A stretch of DNA of 64,000 nt from Cryptomeria japonica (Eukaryota > Streptophyta > Pinopsida > Cupressales > Cupressaceae). The DNA is taken from NCBI RefSeq assembly GCF_030272615.1, contig NC_081414.1, forward strand, positions 525,074,137-525,138,136, read 5' to 3'. Below are positions 1 through 11,749 of this stretch, in pieces. Made by a program: the position numbers and the translations under genes. The number at the start of each line of letters is the position of its first letter. The first letter of the stretch is position 1. Under the pieces are notes generated by a model that was not told where the DNA came from, ran no database searches, and saw only the letters and a list, made by a program, of their open reading frames with translations.

Positions 1-520
1 ACATCGTGGCATAAGAGAGAGCCGCTTAGAGAGATTAAAGACCAAGCAGATTCAGGTAGATCAACGGTGATCAAGAAAGATTTGACGGTTGTCGCTATGT
101 TGCAATGAAAAGATGCACGTTGAGTTATCATAGCGACTTGGTGACTAATGACGTGGCTGAAAGAATAAGATCCAACAGAGCACGATGCGTGGCAACCCGA
201 TAGACAGGTGGTTCCTAGGCAGATCTCATGAGCCAATCAGAGGGTGATATACGTTGACACATGACACAAGAGAGAAGATTAGCTGGGGTTAAAGGTCGAG
301 TGAGTTGAAGAAAGATCAACGATGATGCGAGAGATCTGACGACGGTCGCTATAGAAAGAAGCTTGCCAGTTATCATAGCGACTTGGCGACAAAGCACATG
401 CGAAAAAGAGAGAGCCTCTTAGAAAATTAAAGCTCGAGCAGTTTGAGGGCAGATCAATGATCGTCGCTATACCGCATGATGAAGATGCTCGCTAGTTATC
501 ATGCGACTTGGCGATTGGCG
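1..520. repeat. Three diverged tandem units, each with a GTCGCTAT/ATAGCGAC inverted repeat
   Basis: Three units (about 11-170, 256-402, 403-520) share the order GAGAGCC-CTTAGA, ATTAAAG, AGATCAA, GTCGCTAT, a 22-32 base spacer, GTTATCATAGCGACTTGG. The inverted arms are 91-98 with 130-137, 345-352 with 375-382, and 463-470 with 501-507; the last right arm has lost one base. The spacers differ strongly while the arms are kept. No reading frame explains this. It may be an upstream repeat of an old LTR or a satellite cut by the window edge; the function is unknown. Confidence 0.7.
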
Positions 521-1189
521 AGGTGGTAGTTTAGGTGGCCATCCAGGTGGGCTCAGAATAAGTGAGGATGGACCACATGGTAGAGAGAAGATGAAGAAAC
601 AAGTCAGACCAAGTCTAGATGGTAGACAAAATGGACCCATGAGCAAATCAAAGGCTGACACATGGCAAATGTCTGTAGACAAGCGAATCAACTTGTAATT
701 TGAACTTCAACTTGGAGTTTGATTCAAAATGGTTCAATGGTTGAAAATGGTTCAATGGCTTGATAATGGTTCAAAGTACTTCAATTTTTTAATGATGGTT
801 CATTCGGTTTAGGGGTTCAACTAGTTCAATGGTTCAGGGGCAAATTAACAAGCAAGCAGCATAGCAAGTCATCGATTATCGGGAGGAGCTATTCTAGTGT
901 TATCTCGATAACCCAATGGAAAAGTGCAGAGTAATGGAAAAGGTGCGAGGTAATGCGGGAAGCATCGAGACATAAGGTAATTCATTCCAATGTTATTCCA
1001 AAGACCCAAAAGAGGATGCAGAGTCAATGCAAGAAAGAATGTTGTTGGGAGAACACCATCGGTTATCGATGGGAGTGTTATGATGTTATGTCGATAATCT
1101 GATAAGAAGGTGCGTGATCCAAAATATTGACATCCAACAAAATCACTAAAAAGCAGGCCAAGTCCGGTAGGATCCAGGTGGAATCAGCG
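521..1189. other. Unassigned AT-rich DNA with short repeats and two hairpins
   Basis: No convincing gene. Between 721 and 840 the word ATGGTTCAA or a close variant recurs about seven times. Two TTATCG/CGATAA hairpins lie at 874-912 and 1061-1099 with spacers of about 21-24 bases. Short open frames at 467-698 on both strands have no recognisable composition and overlap each other, so I do not call them genes. Confidence 0.5.
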
Positions 1190-1445
1190 CGAAAGGGAGT
1201 TTTTCTTTCAGCCACAGCCCTGATTTGGTACATAAATGTCAACACGTGTTTTGAGAGCCTTTTTTCATTTTTTGATTTTTGAATTTTTGCAAGTTTAGTA
1301 TAAGGGGCTTGGCGGATTCTGAGTTGGGGAGTTTTGGGTCTGATCTTTGTGGCAACAGATATTCACACTTTTGTAACTCATTCCTTATGAACATTGCTCA
1401 GACTTTGTAATAGAAACTCCTTTTCAATAAAAAATGAGTTCCTTC
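1190..1445 (+). promoter_or_regulatory. Possible LTR or gene-end remnant (TATA-like box, poly(A) signal)
   Basis: A TATA-like GTATAAGG at 1298-1305 is followed about 125 bases later by the poly(A) signal AATAAA at 1426-1431. A G-box-like CACGTG lies near 1243. This spacing is what the U3-R part of an LTR shows, but no partner LTR is present in the window, so the assignment is tentative. Confidence 0.3.
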
Positions 1446-2934
1446 TCTTGTATCTGAGTTCTAAATATTATGTGAATACATTTTGGATGAAACGGTTGTG
1501 ATTATTATTCAAGTAATCCTTCCTTTTTATCTATTTTCCTTCAATGTTCAGTTCATGGTGTAGAATGCTATAGTGCAGGTTTGTGATTGTGTAAGTTATT
1601 TTGTTGTGTCAAGATTGTGAGAAACATTGTATGTTATCCTTTTATGAACAACATAAAGCAATCCTTTCATAAGAATCATTTTTTGCAAGTACACATTAGG
1701 GATATGTGAGCATTTTAGTTTCATTATTGGATCATTGTGAGTTGATTATCATAGAAAGTCATTTTTTTAGTAATTGGTGCATCACCTATTTGTTGATTTT
1801 TAGTTTTATGCATATCCTTCTTCCCTTTTCTTAGAAATTCATTTAAGTTCTTTAGGTGATCAAATAGGAAGCCGACCTATAATCCAAAGGTCTTCTCTCA
1901 TAATAGGATACCCACAGCCTGAGAGTAGTCCCATGTTGCACAAGATTGCAAGAAATTCAAGCTTGCATCGGGTGCAAATCCCTATGACAACAAGGATATC
2001 TAACTACTCTTGAACTGCTGCAAACTCCTTAAAAAACTCCTATGCTCCAGGCCTCATTTTGTTGTATGAGATTGAATCCAACATCTACCTTTTCAAATTT
2101 ATGTAGAGTTACATAAACTCAACATTTGAACCTCCAAAATGTGTCTGGATTATTTGTTTGACATGACAAACTGTCTCCTAGATGATTGTATGATTGGAGG
2201 TCTAGTGATTACATTTGAGTTTTAATTGAGTCTCCTTAGTAGGCATAGAAAGCTTCTAGGAATTGATTTATTTTTTGCTTTCTATTAAAGTTTGCTCCTT
2301 GAATACCTTCATGACCTATGTTTTCTTTTACTTGGGACTACTTCTTGTCTATTGTTCACTATTCTTACTATACAGTCCTAATGTCTTGGTAATAGCCTTG
2401 AGCTCATTCTCACCTCAAATGTAAAAACATACTACATCTTTTTGTTTATTGGGTCTGCATCCAATAATCTCATAATTCATTATCTTATTTCTTTATGGAT
2501 TTTGATGAAGCACAATGCTGTCTTGACAAGCTCTCTTTGAAGTTTGAACTATCTTTTCCTTATGATTGATATTTGACAGTAAGGACCACACCTCTTTATG
2601 GTAGTCTTTTTCTTTGTATCTTTGAGTGCTCCTCTATGTGTTTTGCGAATTTTAGGGTGACTATTTTTTACTGTTAATACGTATCTTTGCATTCTCATTG
2701 AATTTGCTAAAAACATTCTTTACATCTACTCTGTACTAAATCAAAACCTCATGCATTCTTTATATCACAATGTTTTGGGCATTTTGATTGATACTCTTTA
2801 TCAATATGTCCTAATCATGCCTTGAAAGGGTTGTTCTGGTGATGCATTAATCTTGAGGTTGTTATTTGTAATATGACTCCTTGTATCTTGAAGGATTGTA
2901 TCTTTGTTGGAAAGGGTTTCTCTGAAAGGATTTG
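1446..2934. other. Unassigned AT-rich flank of element A
   Basis: No reading frame of note and no recognised protein on either strand. It is continuous with 14399 onward once element A and one copy of its target duplication are removed. It could be an old unrecognisable transposon or plain intergenic DNA. Confidence 0.5.
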
Positions 2935-2939
2935 TTCAC
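2935..2939. repeat. Target-site duplication of element A, left (TTCAC)
   Basis: TTCAC directly precedes the TG of the 5' LTR and is repeated exactly at 14394-14398 after the CA of the 3' LTR. A 5 bp duplication is standard for LTR-retrotransposon integrases. Confidence 0.93.
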
Positions 2940-2958
2940 TGTAGTGTCCACCCTTGAT

Positions 2959-2984
2959 TTGACTTATTTTGACTAGTGTTGACT
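2959..2984 (+). promoter_or_regulatory. Three TTGACT W-boxes at 10 bp spacing in LTR A
   Basis: TTGACT occurs at 2959-2964, 2969-2974 and 2979-2984, followed by TTGACA at 2997-3002. All three are kept in the 3' LTR (11769, 11779, 11789). W-boxes are the binding sites of WRKY factors, which answer to stress and pathogens. Binding here is inference. Confidence 0.5.
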
Positions 2985-4830
2985 TTTATATTATGCTTGA
3001 CAGACTTATCTAGACTATATTTTGATGATTTGGATGATGATTACTCATGTGCTTCAATGACTTATGATTGATGTTAGACACTATTGGACATATGCTATTT
3101 TGATTATCTATATGGATGTTGGTACTATCATGATTGATTATGTGATTTGATGATATATGTACTCGATGGACTTTATATGCTCACTATGTGATGGATTATT
3201 GATAGATTAGATTTATCATGGTTTTGATGATGATTATGATTACGCTAACCCTACTTCATGATTACATATGATGAGCTGTTTATGAGATGTGTTTGACTAT
3301 TGTTTGACTATCTTCATGATAGAGATGATTCCACATCACTCATTGGGAGCGGGATGTGTCATCGCGATTCTCTATCACTTGTTTGTTCTATATATGTATA
3401 TGTATATGTGGTATTGTCATTTTGTGGTTGTAGGATTTTGCAGGTACCAGACATCGACTCCACCTGGCTTTATAGGTCTGAGCGTGTCTTTAGTTCCAAT
3501 GGCTTATGTGGTTCGAAGATGGCATGGGTTCCCCTCACATACTCTAGCTCTAAGTTGTTCACCATGAGTAGTTAGCGTCTTGGCATAATTTGCCATGTCA
3601 ATTAGTAAGCTTGGTTCCTTGGTATTGTGAGTTCAGTTTATGCTGGTTGATTTACTTGTTTATGTTAGAGTAATTATGTGGCTCTTGATGTGTAGTTCTA
3701 TATTTGGTAATGCTTATTTTAATGTATTCAATTTATAAGTTTTGAATATTTAATTATTTGATATTTATATTTATTTGATAATTAACGTTTATTGATTTTA
3801 TGATTATTTATTTGATAAGCCTTATTGTTGTTTAATATTTATTTAATATTTGTGATTTAGTCTTTAATGGTATTTGAATATTTAATTATTTATTTGACCT
3901 TCTATGGTTTGATATTTATTTGATATCTTATATTTATTTGGTTCTTTAATTTATTTTATGAGCTTTTGGTTTATTTGATTTTAATCCCCATTTGGATTAT
4001 TTATTTAATAGTTTGACTTTTATTCCTAAGTGGGGTGTATGAACACATTAAATTAAATAAAGAAATAAAAACAATCCCACTTAGCTGGATAAGTATATTT
4101 TATTTACTTTACCTACACTTCACTCTCATTGGTCAAATTCAAAATGGGTGAATAAATTATATTATATGGTGGGTTGGTAAAATATACTCCAAACTAGAAT
4201 ATTTTGATTGACCAAGATTGAGGCTAGGGTTTTTGGATTATTATTGCTTTTTATTTTCATTCCTATGAGATTTTTTGGGTTGGTTGGCTCTTCTTTGGAA
4301 ATTTCTCCAGCAAGTTTTCTTCTTGGCTTTGGATTTCTTCTCACTTGTTTTTGGCTGGAGCTTGGATTGGATTTGGTTTGGCTTGTGGGAGCTCTTCTTT
4401 AGTTTCAATCCATTACTTCAGGTTGTAGGTTGGAGTTCTTCACTTTGCATTTTGGTTTTCAATGGCTTCTCTGTGTATGCATTGTGTCTGCATTGCTTTG
4501 GGTGTGGGTTGAAATAATATTTTATTCTATAGTTTTGTTATTGCTGAAAGGAAATATTTGGGAAGGAAACTTTATATTATGATAATTTTTATATCATTGT
4601 TGGGAGATATTTATTTTGGTTTTCCTGTGTATGCATTTCACGGCTCTGTGAGAAATTATTGTGAAGTTATTTGATTAAATGTTGGTTTATAGGTTGAGTT
4701 ATTTTATTGTGTTTATACCCAAGTACTCCTTGTTTCTGGGCGTTTCTTTTTATATGTATTTTGAGCCCTTTCATTAAGTCTGTATTTTATTATTTTACCC
4801 GAAAGTTTTCTAAGTTTTCCGTAAGTCTTG

Positions 4831-5050
4831 TGCATAACCGCTATTTTTGGAAAAGCGTTGTTCTATATTGCATTTGCGCTGCTCTGCGCAACATAAGTGC
4901 TATTTGAGGATGCATAAGCATGAATTTGCAAACATAAGCGCTATTTTAGGATGCATATGCACAGTTCTGGAATGCAAAAGCATTTTCCTTCTTGACAGAA
5001 GTGCTGTTCCTTTTGGCAGAAGCGTTGTCCTGTGGGGCAAAAGCACTAAC
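4831..5050 (+). repeat. 20-21 bp minisatellite in 5' LTR of A, about 11 units
   Basis: Units begin AAGCGCT, AAGTGCT, AAGCATG or ATGCACA and end in GATGCAT, TGCAA or GGCAG. They repeat about every 20-21 bases, for example from 4894, 4915, 4934 and 4955. A shorter set remains in the 3' LTR (about 12336-12466). Similar units occur in the leader of element D at 50231-50555. Confidence 0.75.
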
Positions 5051-6979
5051 TTGTTTGTGTTTTGTACTTTCCCAGTTTTAGTTATTTTTGAAGTATTTTC
5101 CTGAATTGATTTTTGTACCAGAGGCTTTATTTGAGGTCTGTTAATATTTCCCAGTTTTGGGTTTTATCAGTTTTGATGCATTTTGATGGTTTTGAGTATA
5201 TTTATTTCTCTATGTATATTATAGACTCTCTTCCATGTGGATAGGCCATGGATGATTGAGATGATTTTTATGCTATTTTGGACCAGCAAGTGAGTAGGCC
5301 TTGCTATGACGTTATTCTTTATTTGATGGCAGCATTTGATCGCTTGATATGCCTTTCTTATTGCTAGCCAAGAGGCTCATTTTGCTATATTGATGTTGTT
5401 GTAGCCTTGTTTATGTTCTAAGAGTATGTGTGGAAGTCGTTGGCTGCATTGAGTATTATTTTCATGTAATTATGTTGGTAGAGCCTCTTGTGATTTATTG
5501 TTAGGCCATGTTAGGAAGAGTGGGCTTCCTTGTGATGACGAGGATCATGAGAGATAGGCTTGTATGAGGTTCCTTGTTTGGATGCATGAAGTCTAGACCA
5601 CCAGGGCACATTAGAGTTTTCTATGATTGTAAATAAGTGATAACCTAATAATTGATGGGTTGGGTAGTTAGATTAATTAATAAGATGATAAATTGATTTG
5701 TTCCTCATGACTCAATCCTAGGGAGGATGTTTTAGGATAAGCATGAGAAGGCCGTGAAGATGGTAAGCTAATCTCCCTTAGTCTCTCATAGGTTGAGATG
5801 GCTCCACATGTCCATCAGGCTAGTGCCTTGTGTTATTATGTTATTATGTTATGAGGATGGCATGTGATGACACTCCACTCCTACATGTGTTTCCCCTTTA
5901 TGATTTATGATTATGCTTATTGGATGCATTTATGTCTTGATGAGTTTTACGCCTTTGGGAGTTCATCCTTGTTGTATGTGTGAGTTCTTTCTTAAGAGTC
6001 CTTGTGAGGTTAGTCTCCTTGGTTATAGGTGCCAACTTAGGTTTAGAGTATGTGTTGGGACCTTGTGTCATCTCCTAGCATGGGGGGTGGTTCCTTTGGT
6101 TCCACATGGTCGGGAGGTTAGTGCTTTTTAGCCATTGGGATGTTCTCTTGGATTCTTCTTGCGTGGATGTCAATTCTTCTTCATGATGTACTATGGATGT
6201 ACCTTGTAGCAGATTTATGTAATGGATAAGATGAAATGCATGTAATGTAACATTCTTGTATATAGTAGATGGATTCTTGTAGTAGAAAGAGCTATGTTCA
6301 TGTTGTTTTTAATGTATTTGTATTTGTAAGATGAATTGTAGTTGGAGATTGGAATTTAGAGATATTATATTTATACTATTGTAGAGATGTGATTTTATGA
6401 ATCATGGAAATAAAGTGGATTATAGTTGGAATAAAATGAAATTGCATTATGGATTAGTTGTATTATTTCATGGAATGTTTAGAGGCTAGTTAGAATGTTA
6501 AATAATCCTGAAAGAGGAACATTCGTATATTAATAAGTGAATATGCTAGAAGATGTTAATTGGATCTAGTAAATAGGAATGATTCACATAGATGCATTGG
6601 TAGAAAGGAAATTATGCATATCATGAGGAATAAGTAATGTGGTAGGTTGTATATCTCATGGTTAAAGAATTAGAATATGATGCATTAATGAAGGTGAAAT
6701 ATACCTATCGTGTGTGTAGTATGTTATTGTGGAAATGAATTAAGTAATGATGTTAAAGTACCCTAGAGAAAGATTATTGATGTTGTGTTATTTCCGCTTG
6801 CATTATTTGATGAAATGAGAAATGATGTATGTTCATATTTGTAAATTGGTTAATGGATGTAAATAAATGGAGATGTTATGTGTTGCATTAGTTGTTATTA
6901 TATGTTAAATATTTTTTTTTATCTCCATTCATATGTTATTGTTTAGTTTCTTTAGGGTATTTTGGTGGGCATTACAACT

Positions 6980-6991
6980 TGGTATCAGAGC
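6980..6991 (+). promoter_or_regulatory. Primer binding site of A (tRNA-iMet)
   Basis: TGGTATCAGAGC begins three bases after the LTR. It is the classical complement of the 3' end of plant initiator tRNA-Met, from which minus-strand cDNA synthesis starts. Confidence 0.92.
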
Positions 6992-7109
6992 CCATATTCA
7001 ACACTAGGTACTCTGGTTTTAATTGAGCCCATTGTGCATTTTAGCATTTGGCATGGGGTAGCCCAACGGTTTTGTAGCTTATAGTTTCCTTTGCATTTGC
7101 TTAGATAAG

Positions 7110-8340
7110 ATGCTTGTTAGGGGTAGAGATCGTCGTCGTGATGGTCGCATGGGTACTTGTAGGAACCCTCATCCTGAGGTTTTTGAAGAGTCACACCATG
7201 AGGAACAGGAGTAGGAGCAGCCTAGAGATGATGCAATTCCACAGTTGGTGAACGTACTTCAGGAGCTTCTTGGTCACCTAGGACCGAGACAGGAGGAGAA
7301 CCAGTAGGAGGGATCTCATAATTTAGAAGATCAGGAGAGAGAGCTTTCGCGTTCTCCTAGGAGGAGAATGGAGGTGGATCAGGAGGCACTTGCAGCTAGT
7401 CACATCAAAGATCTGAATAGGACTCATCCTCCTACCTTTGATGGCTTAGGCAGTGGCATGGAGGTAGAGACATGGTTATTGGAATTAGGTAGGTGTTTTG
7501 CTATGCATCAGTGTAGCAGTAACACCAAGGTGAGATGTGCGATTTTGCATCTTCATGATTTTGCGATGACATGGTGGCACATGGAGGAACAAAAGTTGCA
7601 TCTGGACATAGCGACGATATCTTGGGAATTATTCTTGGAGCGGTTTCATGCTAGATTTCTTTCAGATCATTGGAGGTAGAGGAAGGCCAATGAGTTTCAT
7701 GATTTGAGACAATAGAGGATGACTGTGGAGCAGTATGAGTGCAGATTCTTCAAGCTTAGACAACATGCTGGATATGTAGATGATGAGCTGATGTTGATTC
7801 AACACTTTGTGAGAGGTCTTAATGATCATATTGGTAGAGAGGTTCAGAGGCACGGACCTAAGACCTTAGAGGTAGCTGTGGACAAGGTGAGACTAGCAGA
7901 GGAGAATCTTTCATTAGCATTAGGGGGAGCGATTGGAGGTTAGACAGTTAGTGCACCTGTTACAAGATCTACAGTGAGAGGACCGCAACAACAGTCTTCA
8001 GGATATGCTAGGAGCCATCCTTCTTCTTTCTGTAGTGGTCAGCAATTTAAGAAGAGGTTTTCTCAAGGGAAGAGCTTTGCTCGAGGTGCCAAATTTCAAA
8101 TTGATAGGAGTCACAATCATCAGTGTGACAGGAGACCTACTCCTTCTCAGCCAGTGCAGAGTTTGCAGCCAGCTTCTAGTAGAGAAAATGTTCAACAATC
8201 GCGTACAACACCAGGTAGCAGAGTGTTTGTCAAGAGAGTTTGATTCGCATGTGGACAGCCAGGTCACATTGTCGTTCATTGCCCTCAGTGTACTTCTGAG
8301 TTGTCAGGGCACCAGAAGCGAGCTACTTCTTAGCCTACAG
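7110..8340 (+). pseudogene. gag: Element A gag (capsid and zinc knuckle), broken
   Basis: Gag would build the cytoplasmic particle that packages element RNA. One frame from ATG 7110 runs to about 8330. An Arg-rich, acidic N-terminal part is followed at 7410-7940 by a retrotransposon capsid domain containing PPTFDG, ETWL, TWWHMEE, ARFLSDH and MTVEQYE, then a Gln/Ser-rich linker and a damaged knuckle (CGQPGHIVVHC at about 8257) whose first cysteine is gone next to a stop. In-frame stops include those near 7212, 7305, 7677, 7713, 7941 and 8241, most at expected glutamines. Protease follows in another frame. Confidence 0.85.
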
Positions 8341-8416
8341 TTGGAGATGCAGGCAGGTCTCATCACATTTTTCGGCGGTTGATAACCATCAGGCCACCGT
8401 TGTAGAGACATCAGGT

Positions 8417-8760
8417 GTGATAGGTGGTATCTCTTGTTCAATGTTATTTGATTCTGGAGCGTTAGACTCTTTTATTTCTCCTTTTTTAGTAGAGCGATGT
8501 GGTCTTTCTATGGTAAAGAAAGACGATAGTTGGCAGGTAGAGTTAGCTACGTGGTCCAAAGTGGTAGTCGATTCCCTTGTGCTCAATTGTCCTTTATTTT
8601 TTAGGATATTGGCATACTTCTGTGGATATTCGTGTTATGTCTTTGGGATCTTATGATGTGGTTCTTGGTATGGATTGGCTTGGATCTCACCAAGTGTAGA
8701 TAGATTGTAGAGGTAAGAGAGTGCAAAGGATGGATGATAGTGGGAAGAGTGTGTAGATTG
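8417..8760 (+). pseudogene. Element A aspartic protease, broken
   Basis: The protease would cut the Gag-Pol polyprotein during particle maturation. The catalytic triplet is intact in LFDSGALDSF (about 8447-8476), and the second conserved strand reads GSYDVVLGMDWL near 8650-8685. The two parts lie in different frames with a shift near 8600, so no active enzyme is likely. It sits between gag and reverse transcriptase, as usual for Ty3/gypsy. Confidence 0.82.
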
Positions 8761-8789
8761 TAGGTATTCAGGGACCTATCTCTCTTCGC

Positions 8790-10390
8790 ATGATTTCTGC
8801 TATGCAAATGAAGAGGTGTGCACATAAGGGTTGCCAGTTGTTTGCAGTTAGAGTGAAGGATGTGGATGAGGGAGTTAGCTCAAAGGATTTATTGCAGCAA
8901 CATCCCATTCTTCAGGAGTTAGCAGATGTTTTTCCTAGTGAGATTCCAGGTATGCCCCCTCGGCGAGATATAGATTTTAGGATTGATTTGGTGCCAGGAG
9001 TTGAGCCTATTTCTAAAGCTCCCTATCGGATAACCACGCAGGAATTGAATGAGTTGAGGGTTCAGTTGGAGGAGTTGTTGGCAAAGGGGTTTATTCATCC
9101 TAGTGTGTCCCTTTGGGGTGCACCTATGTTATTTGTGAAGAAGAAGGATGGATCTCTTTGATTATGCATTGATTATAGATAGCTTAATAAGGTGACGGTG
9201 AAGAACCAATATCCCTTGCCTCAAATAGATGATTTATTTGACTAGATTAAAGATGCCAAGGTCTTCTCTAAGATTGACCTTAAGCTCGGTTATCACCAGT
9301 TGAGGATTCAGGAGGTGGACATTCAACACACAACTTTTTGCACTAGATATGGTCATTATGAGTTCACAGTGGTAGCTTTTGGTCTCATGAATGCACCTTC
9401 AATTTTTATGAGCTTGATGAATGGTGTATTCAGGGTGTATTTGGAAAAAAATGTATTAGTATTTCTGGATGATATTTTGATTTATTAGAGATCGGTTGAG
9501 GAGCATGAGGATCATGTGAGGCAGGTTTTATAGTGTCTTAGGGAGAATCAACTATATGCCAATTTGGCAAATTGTGAGTTCTTTCAGACAGAGGTGAGAT
9601 ATCTTGGTCATGTGATTTCTGGAGAGGGTACCGCAGTTGATCCCTCAAAGATTCAGGCGATTGTCGATTGACCAACACCCACTAATGTGGGAGAGGTGCA
9701 TAGTTTCATGGGTTTAGCAGGATATTATTGTAGATTTGTTCAGGATTTCTCCAGGATAGCTCATTCTATCACTTCTCTTCAGAGAAAAGGAAAGAAGTTT
9801 GTTTGGACAGAGTAGTGTGAGATAGCATTCCAGATCCTTAAGGAGCGTTTGACCAGTGCAACTATTTTAGCAGTGCCAGATCCTCTGGGGAATTTTGTGG
9901 TGTGCACAGATGCTTCTTTGGAGGGTCTAGGAGTAATGTTTATTCAGGATGGTCATGTGATTGCATATGAGTCACGTAAACTTAAGAATCATGAGCATAA
10001 TTATCCCACCCATGATCTTGAGTTCGCGGTGGTGGTTCATGCTTTGGTTAGATGGAGGCACTTCCTTCTTGGACATAGATTCGAGTTACACAGTGATCAT
10101 CGTAGTTTGCAGTATATCTTCACGCAGTCAAATTTGAATGCTAGGCAGAGGCATTGGATGGAGTTCTTATGTGAGTATGACTTTGAGGTGAGATATATTC
10201 AGGGTAAGGAGAATGTGGTAGCAGATGCATTGAGTCGCAGGAGGCATGAGATTTCAGCAATGTCTCTTAGTGTGGATTTGAGGAACCATATTCTTAGTGC
10301 CCTTCCTTCAGATGTATGGTATCAGGAGATTATTTTAGAGGTTGCCACAGGTAGAGCTCTTAAGGGAAGATATGCAAGTTACTTAGTAAA
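8790..10390 (+). pseudogene. pol: Element A reverse transcriptase and RNase H, broken
   Basis: One frame covers both domains. The reverse transcriptase shows the entry motif DVFPSEIPGMPP (about 8925), [38 protein letters not shown] and catalytic FLDDIL (9464-9481; family form FVDDIL). RNase H follows from about 9849 with CTDASLEGLG, ELHSDHRSLQ and VVADALSRR, so its acidic residues look kept. Stops occur near 9160, 9181, 9243, 9486, 9529, 9669 and 9814, mostly at expected Arg, Gln or Trp. A frame change near 10385 leads into integrase. Confidence 0.9.
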
Positions 10391-11530
10391 TCAGATGGAA
10401 TTCTTAGGCATTTGGGACATATTTATGTTCCACCATCGAATGGTCTTCAATATTTGATCATTTCGAAGGCACATCGTGCACCTTACTTGGCACATCCAGG
10501 TGTTAAGAAGATGCACGTGGATTTGAGATAGATATATCATTGGTTTGGTATGAGGAGAGATGTTGCAGATTTTGTGGCATGTTGCCTAGAGTGTCAGTGA
10601 GTGAAGGCAAAGCATCAACATCCCGCAGGGTTATTATAGTCACATTTGGTTCCAGGATGGAAATGGGATATTATATCTATGGATTTTATAGTTGGATTGC
10701 CCATGTCTTCACACCGTTAAGATGCTATTATGGTCACTGTACACAGATTGACCAAAGTAGCACACTTTTCTCCGATCAGGTCTTTGTATATAGCAGCGAT
10801 AGTAGCTTAGGTTTTCTTGGAAGGAGTTGTAAGGTTGCATGGTATTCATCGGTGGATCATATCAGATCATGATCTAGTGTTCACATCAACATTTTGGATA
10901 GCTCTTCAACATGATTTGGGTACACAGTTAAACTTTAGTTGAACTTATCACCCCAAGACAGATGGATAGACATAGAGGGTGAACCAAGTTTTGGAGGATA
11001 TGTTGAGGATGTACGTGATGGATCATCAGTCTCGTTGGGAGGATTATCTCTCTTTGGTTGAGTTTGCATACAATAATGGTTACCATATCTCTATTGGTAT
11101 GTCTCCTTATCAGGCATTATATGGTAGACCATGTCACATGCCCTTGAGTTGGGACCATTTAGAGGATAGAGTGCATATTGGATCAAAGATGTTGCAGGAT
11201 ATGGAGGAGCAGGTGGCTCGCATTAGAGAGCATTTATTAGTCGCTTAGGATAGACCAAAGAAATATGCAGATGCTCATCGAGTGGACAAGCAGTTTTCTG
11301 TTGGTGATAGGGTATTTCTGAGAGTTCACCCTCGAAAGAGTCCGATCCGTTATGACAAAGGTTCTAAGTTGGCACCTTGATTTGTTGGACCTTTCAAGAT
11401 TTTGGAGTAGATTGGTCCTTTGGCTTATCGCCTTGCCTTGCCGCCTAGCTTGTCTGGTATCCATGATGTCTTTCATGTTTCAGTTTTGAGGTTATATCAT
11501 CCTGATATTTCGCATGTGTTGGATTGGAAT
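10390..11530 (+). pseudogene. Element A integrase, broken
   Basis: Integrase would insert the cDNA and create the 5 bp duplication. In one frame I read the zinc-binding region (HRAPYLAHPGVKK, ACCLECQ), the core with WDIISMDFIVGLP, LTKVAHFSP, ISDHDLVFTS and YHPKTDG, and the C-terminal motif VEFAYNNGYHISIG. The GPY/F-like segment (SKLAP, FVGPFKILE, GPLAYRLALPP) lies near 11370-11450. About ten in-frame stops interrupt it. Aspartate positions of the catalytic triad are visible; the glutamate region is damaged. Confidence 0.87.
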
Positions 11531-11728
11531 TCTTTACAGGTCAAGGATGAGTAGCTTTCTATGGAGTCCATGCACATTCTTCAACATAGAGAGATGTCTC
11601 TCAGAGGTCAGAGCGTAGAGCAGGTAAGGATCCAGTGGGATCCGATTGATGATTCTTCAGCTAATTGGGGGGATGTAGTGCAGATGAGAGAGCTATATCC
11701 CTATTTGTTCTCAGGCTTCCAGGAGTAA
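11531..11728 (+). pseudogene. Element A chromodomain-like C-terminus
   Basis: After integrase come SMHILQHREMSLRGQSVEQ, VRIQWDP, and MRELYPYLF before the stop TAA at 11726. The pattern Leu-Arg-Gly, Val-x-Ile-x-Trp, Met-Arg, Tyr-Pro-x-Leu-Phe matches the chromodomain-type tails of plant chromoviruses, thought to steer insertion towards marked chromatin. The usual Thr-Trp-Glu is changed to Asn-Trp-Gly, so binding may already be lost. Confidence 0.7.
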
Positions 11729-11734
11729 GCCTAG

Positions 11735-11749
11735 GCAAAGGGGGGAGAA
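11735..11749 (+). promoter_or_regulatory. Polypurine tract of A
   Basis: The tract CAAAGGGGGGAGAAT lies directly before the TG of the 3' LTR. It is the plus-strand primer site for reverse transcription. Confidence 0.88.

Larger units (their letters stand above)
2940..6976 (+). repeat. 5' LTR of element A (4,037 bp)
   Basis: It starts TGTAGTGTCC and ends GCATTACA, and matches 11750-14393 over most of its length. Within it are three W-boxes at 2959-2984, a very AT-rich TATTTATTTGA-type block at about 3700-4020, and a 20-21 bp minisatellite at about 4831-5050. The stretch 3528-4918 is missing from the 3' copy. Short open frames inside it recur in neither a conserved nor a codon-like way and are not called. 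Confidence 0.93.

Noticed and set aside
5907-6131. Open frame kept in both LTRs of A (also 13321-13545)
   Set aside because: Same reason: LTR identity at insertion explains it.
10540-10872. 110-codon open frame on the plus strand in element A
   Set aside because: It is out of frame with the clear integrase motifs in the same interval and has no domain of its own.
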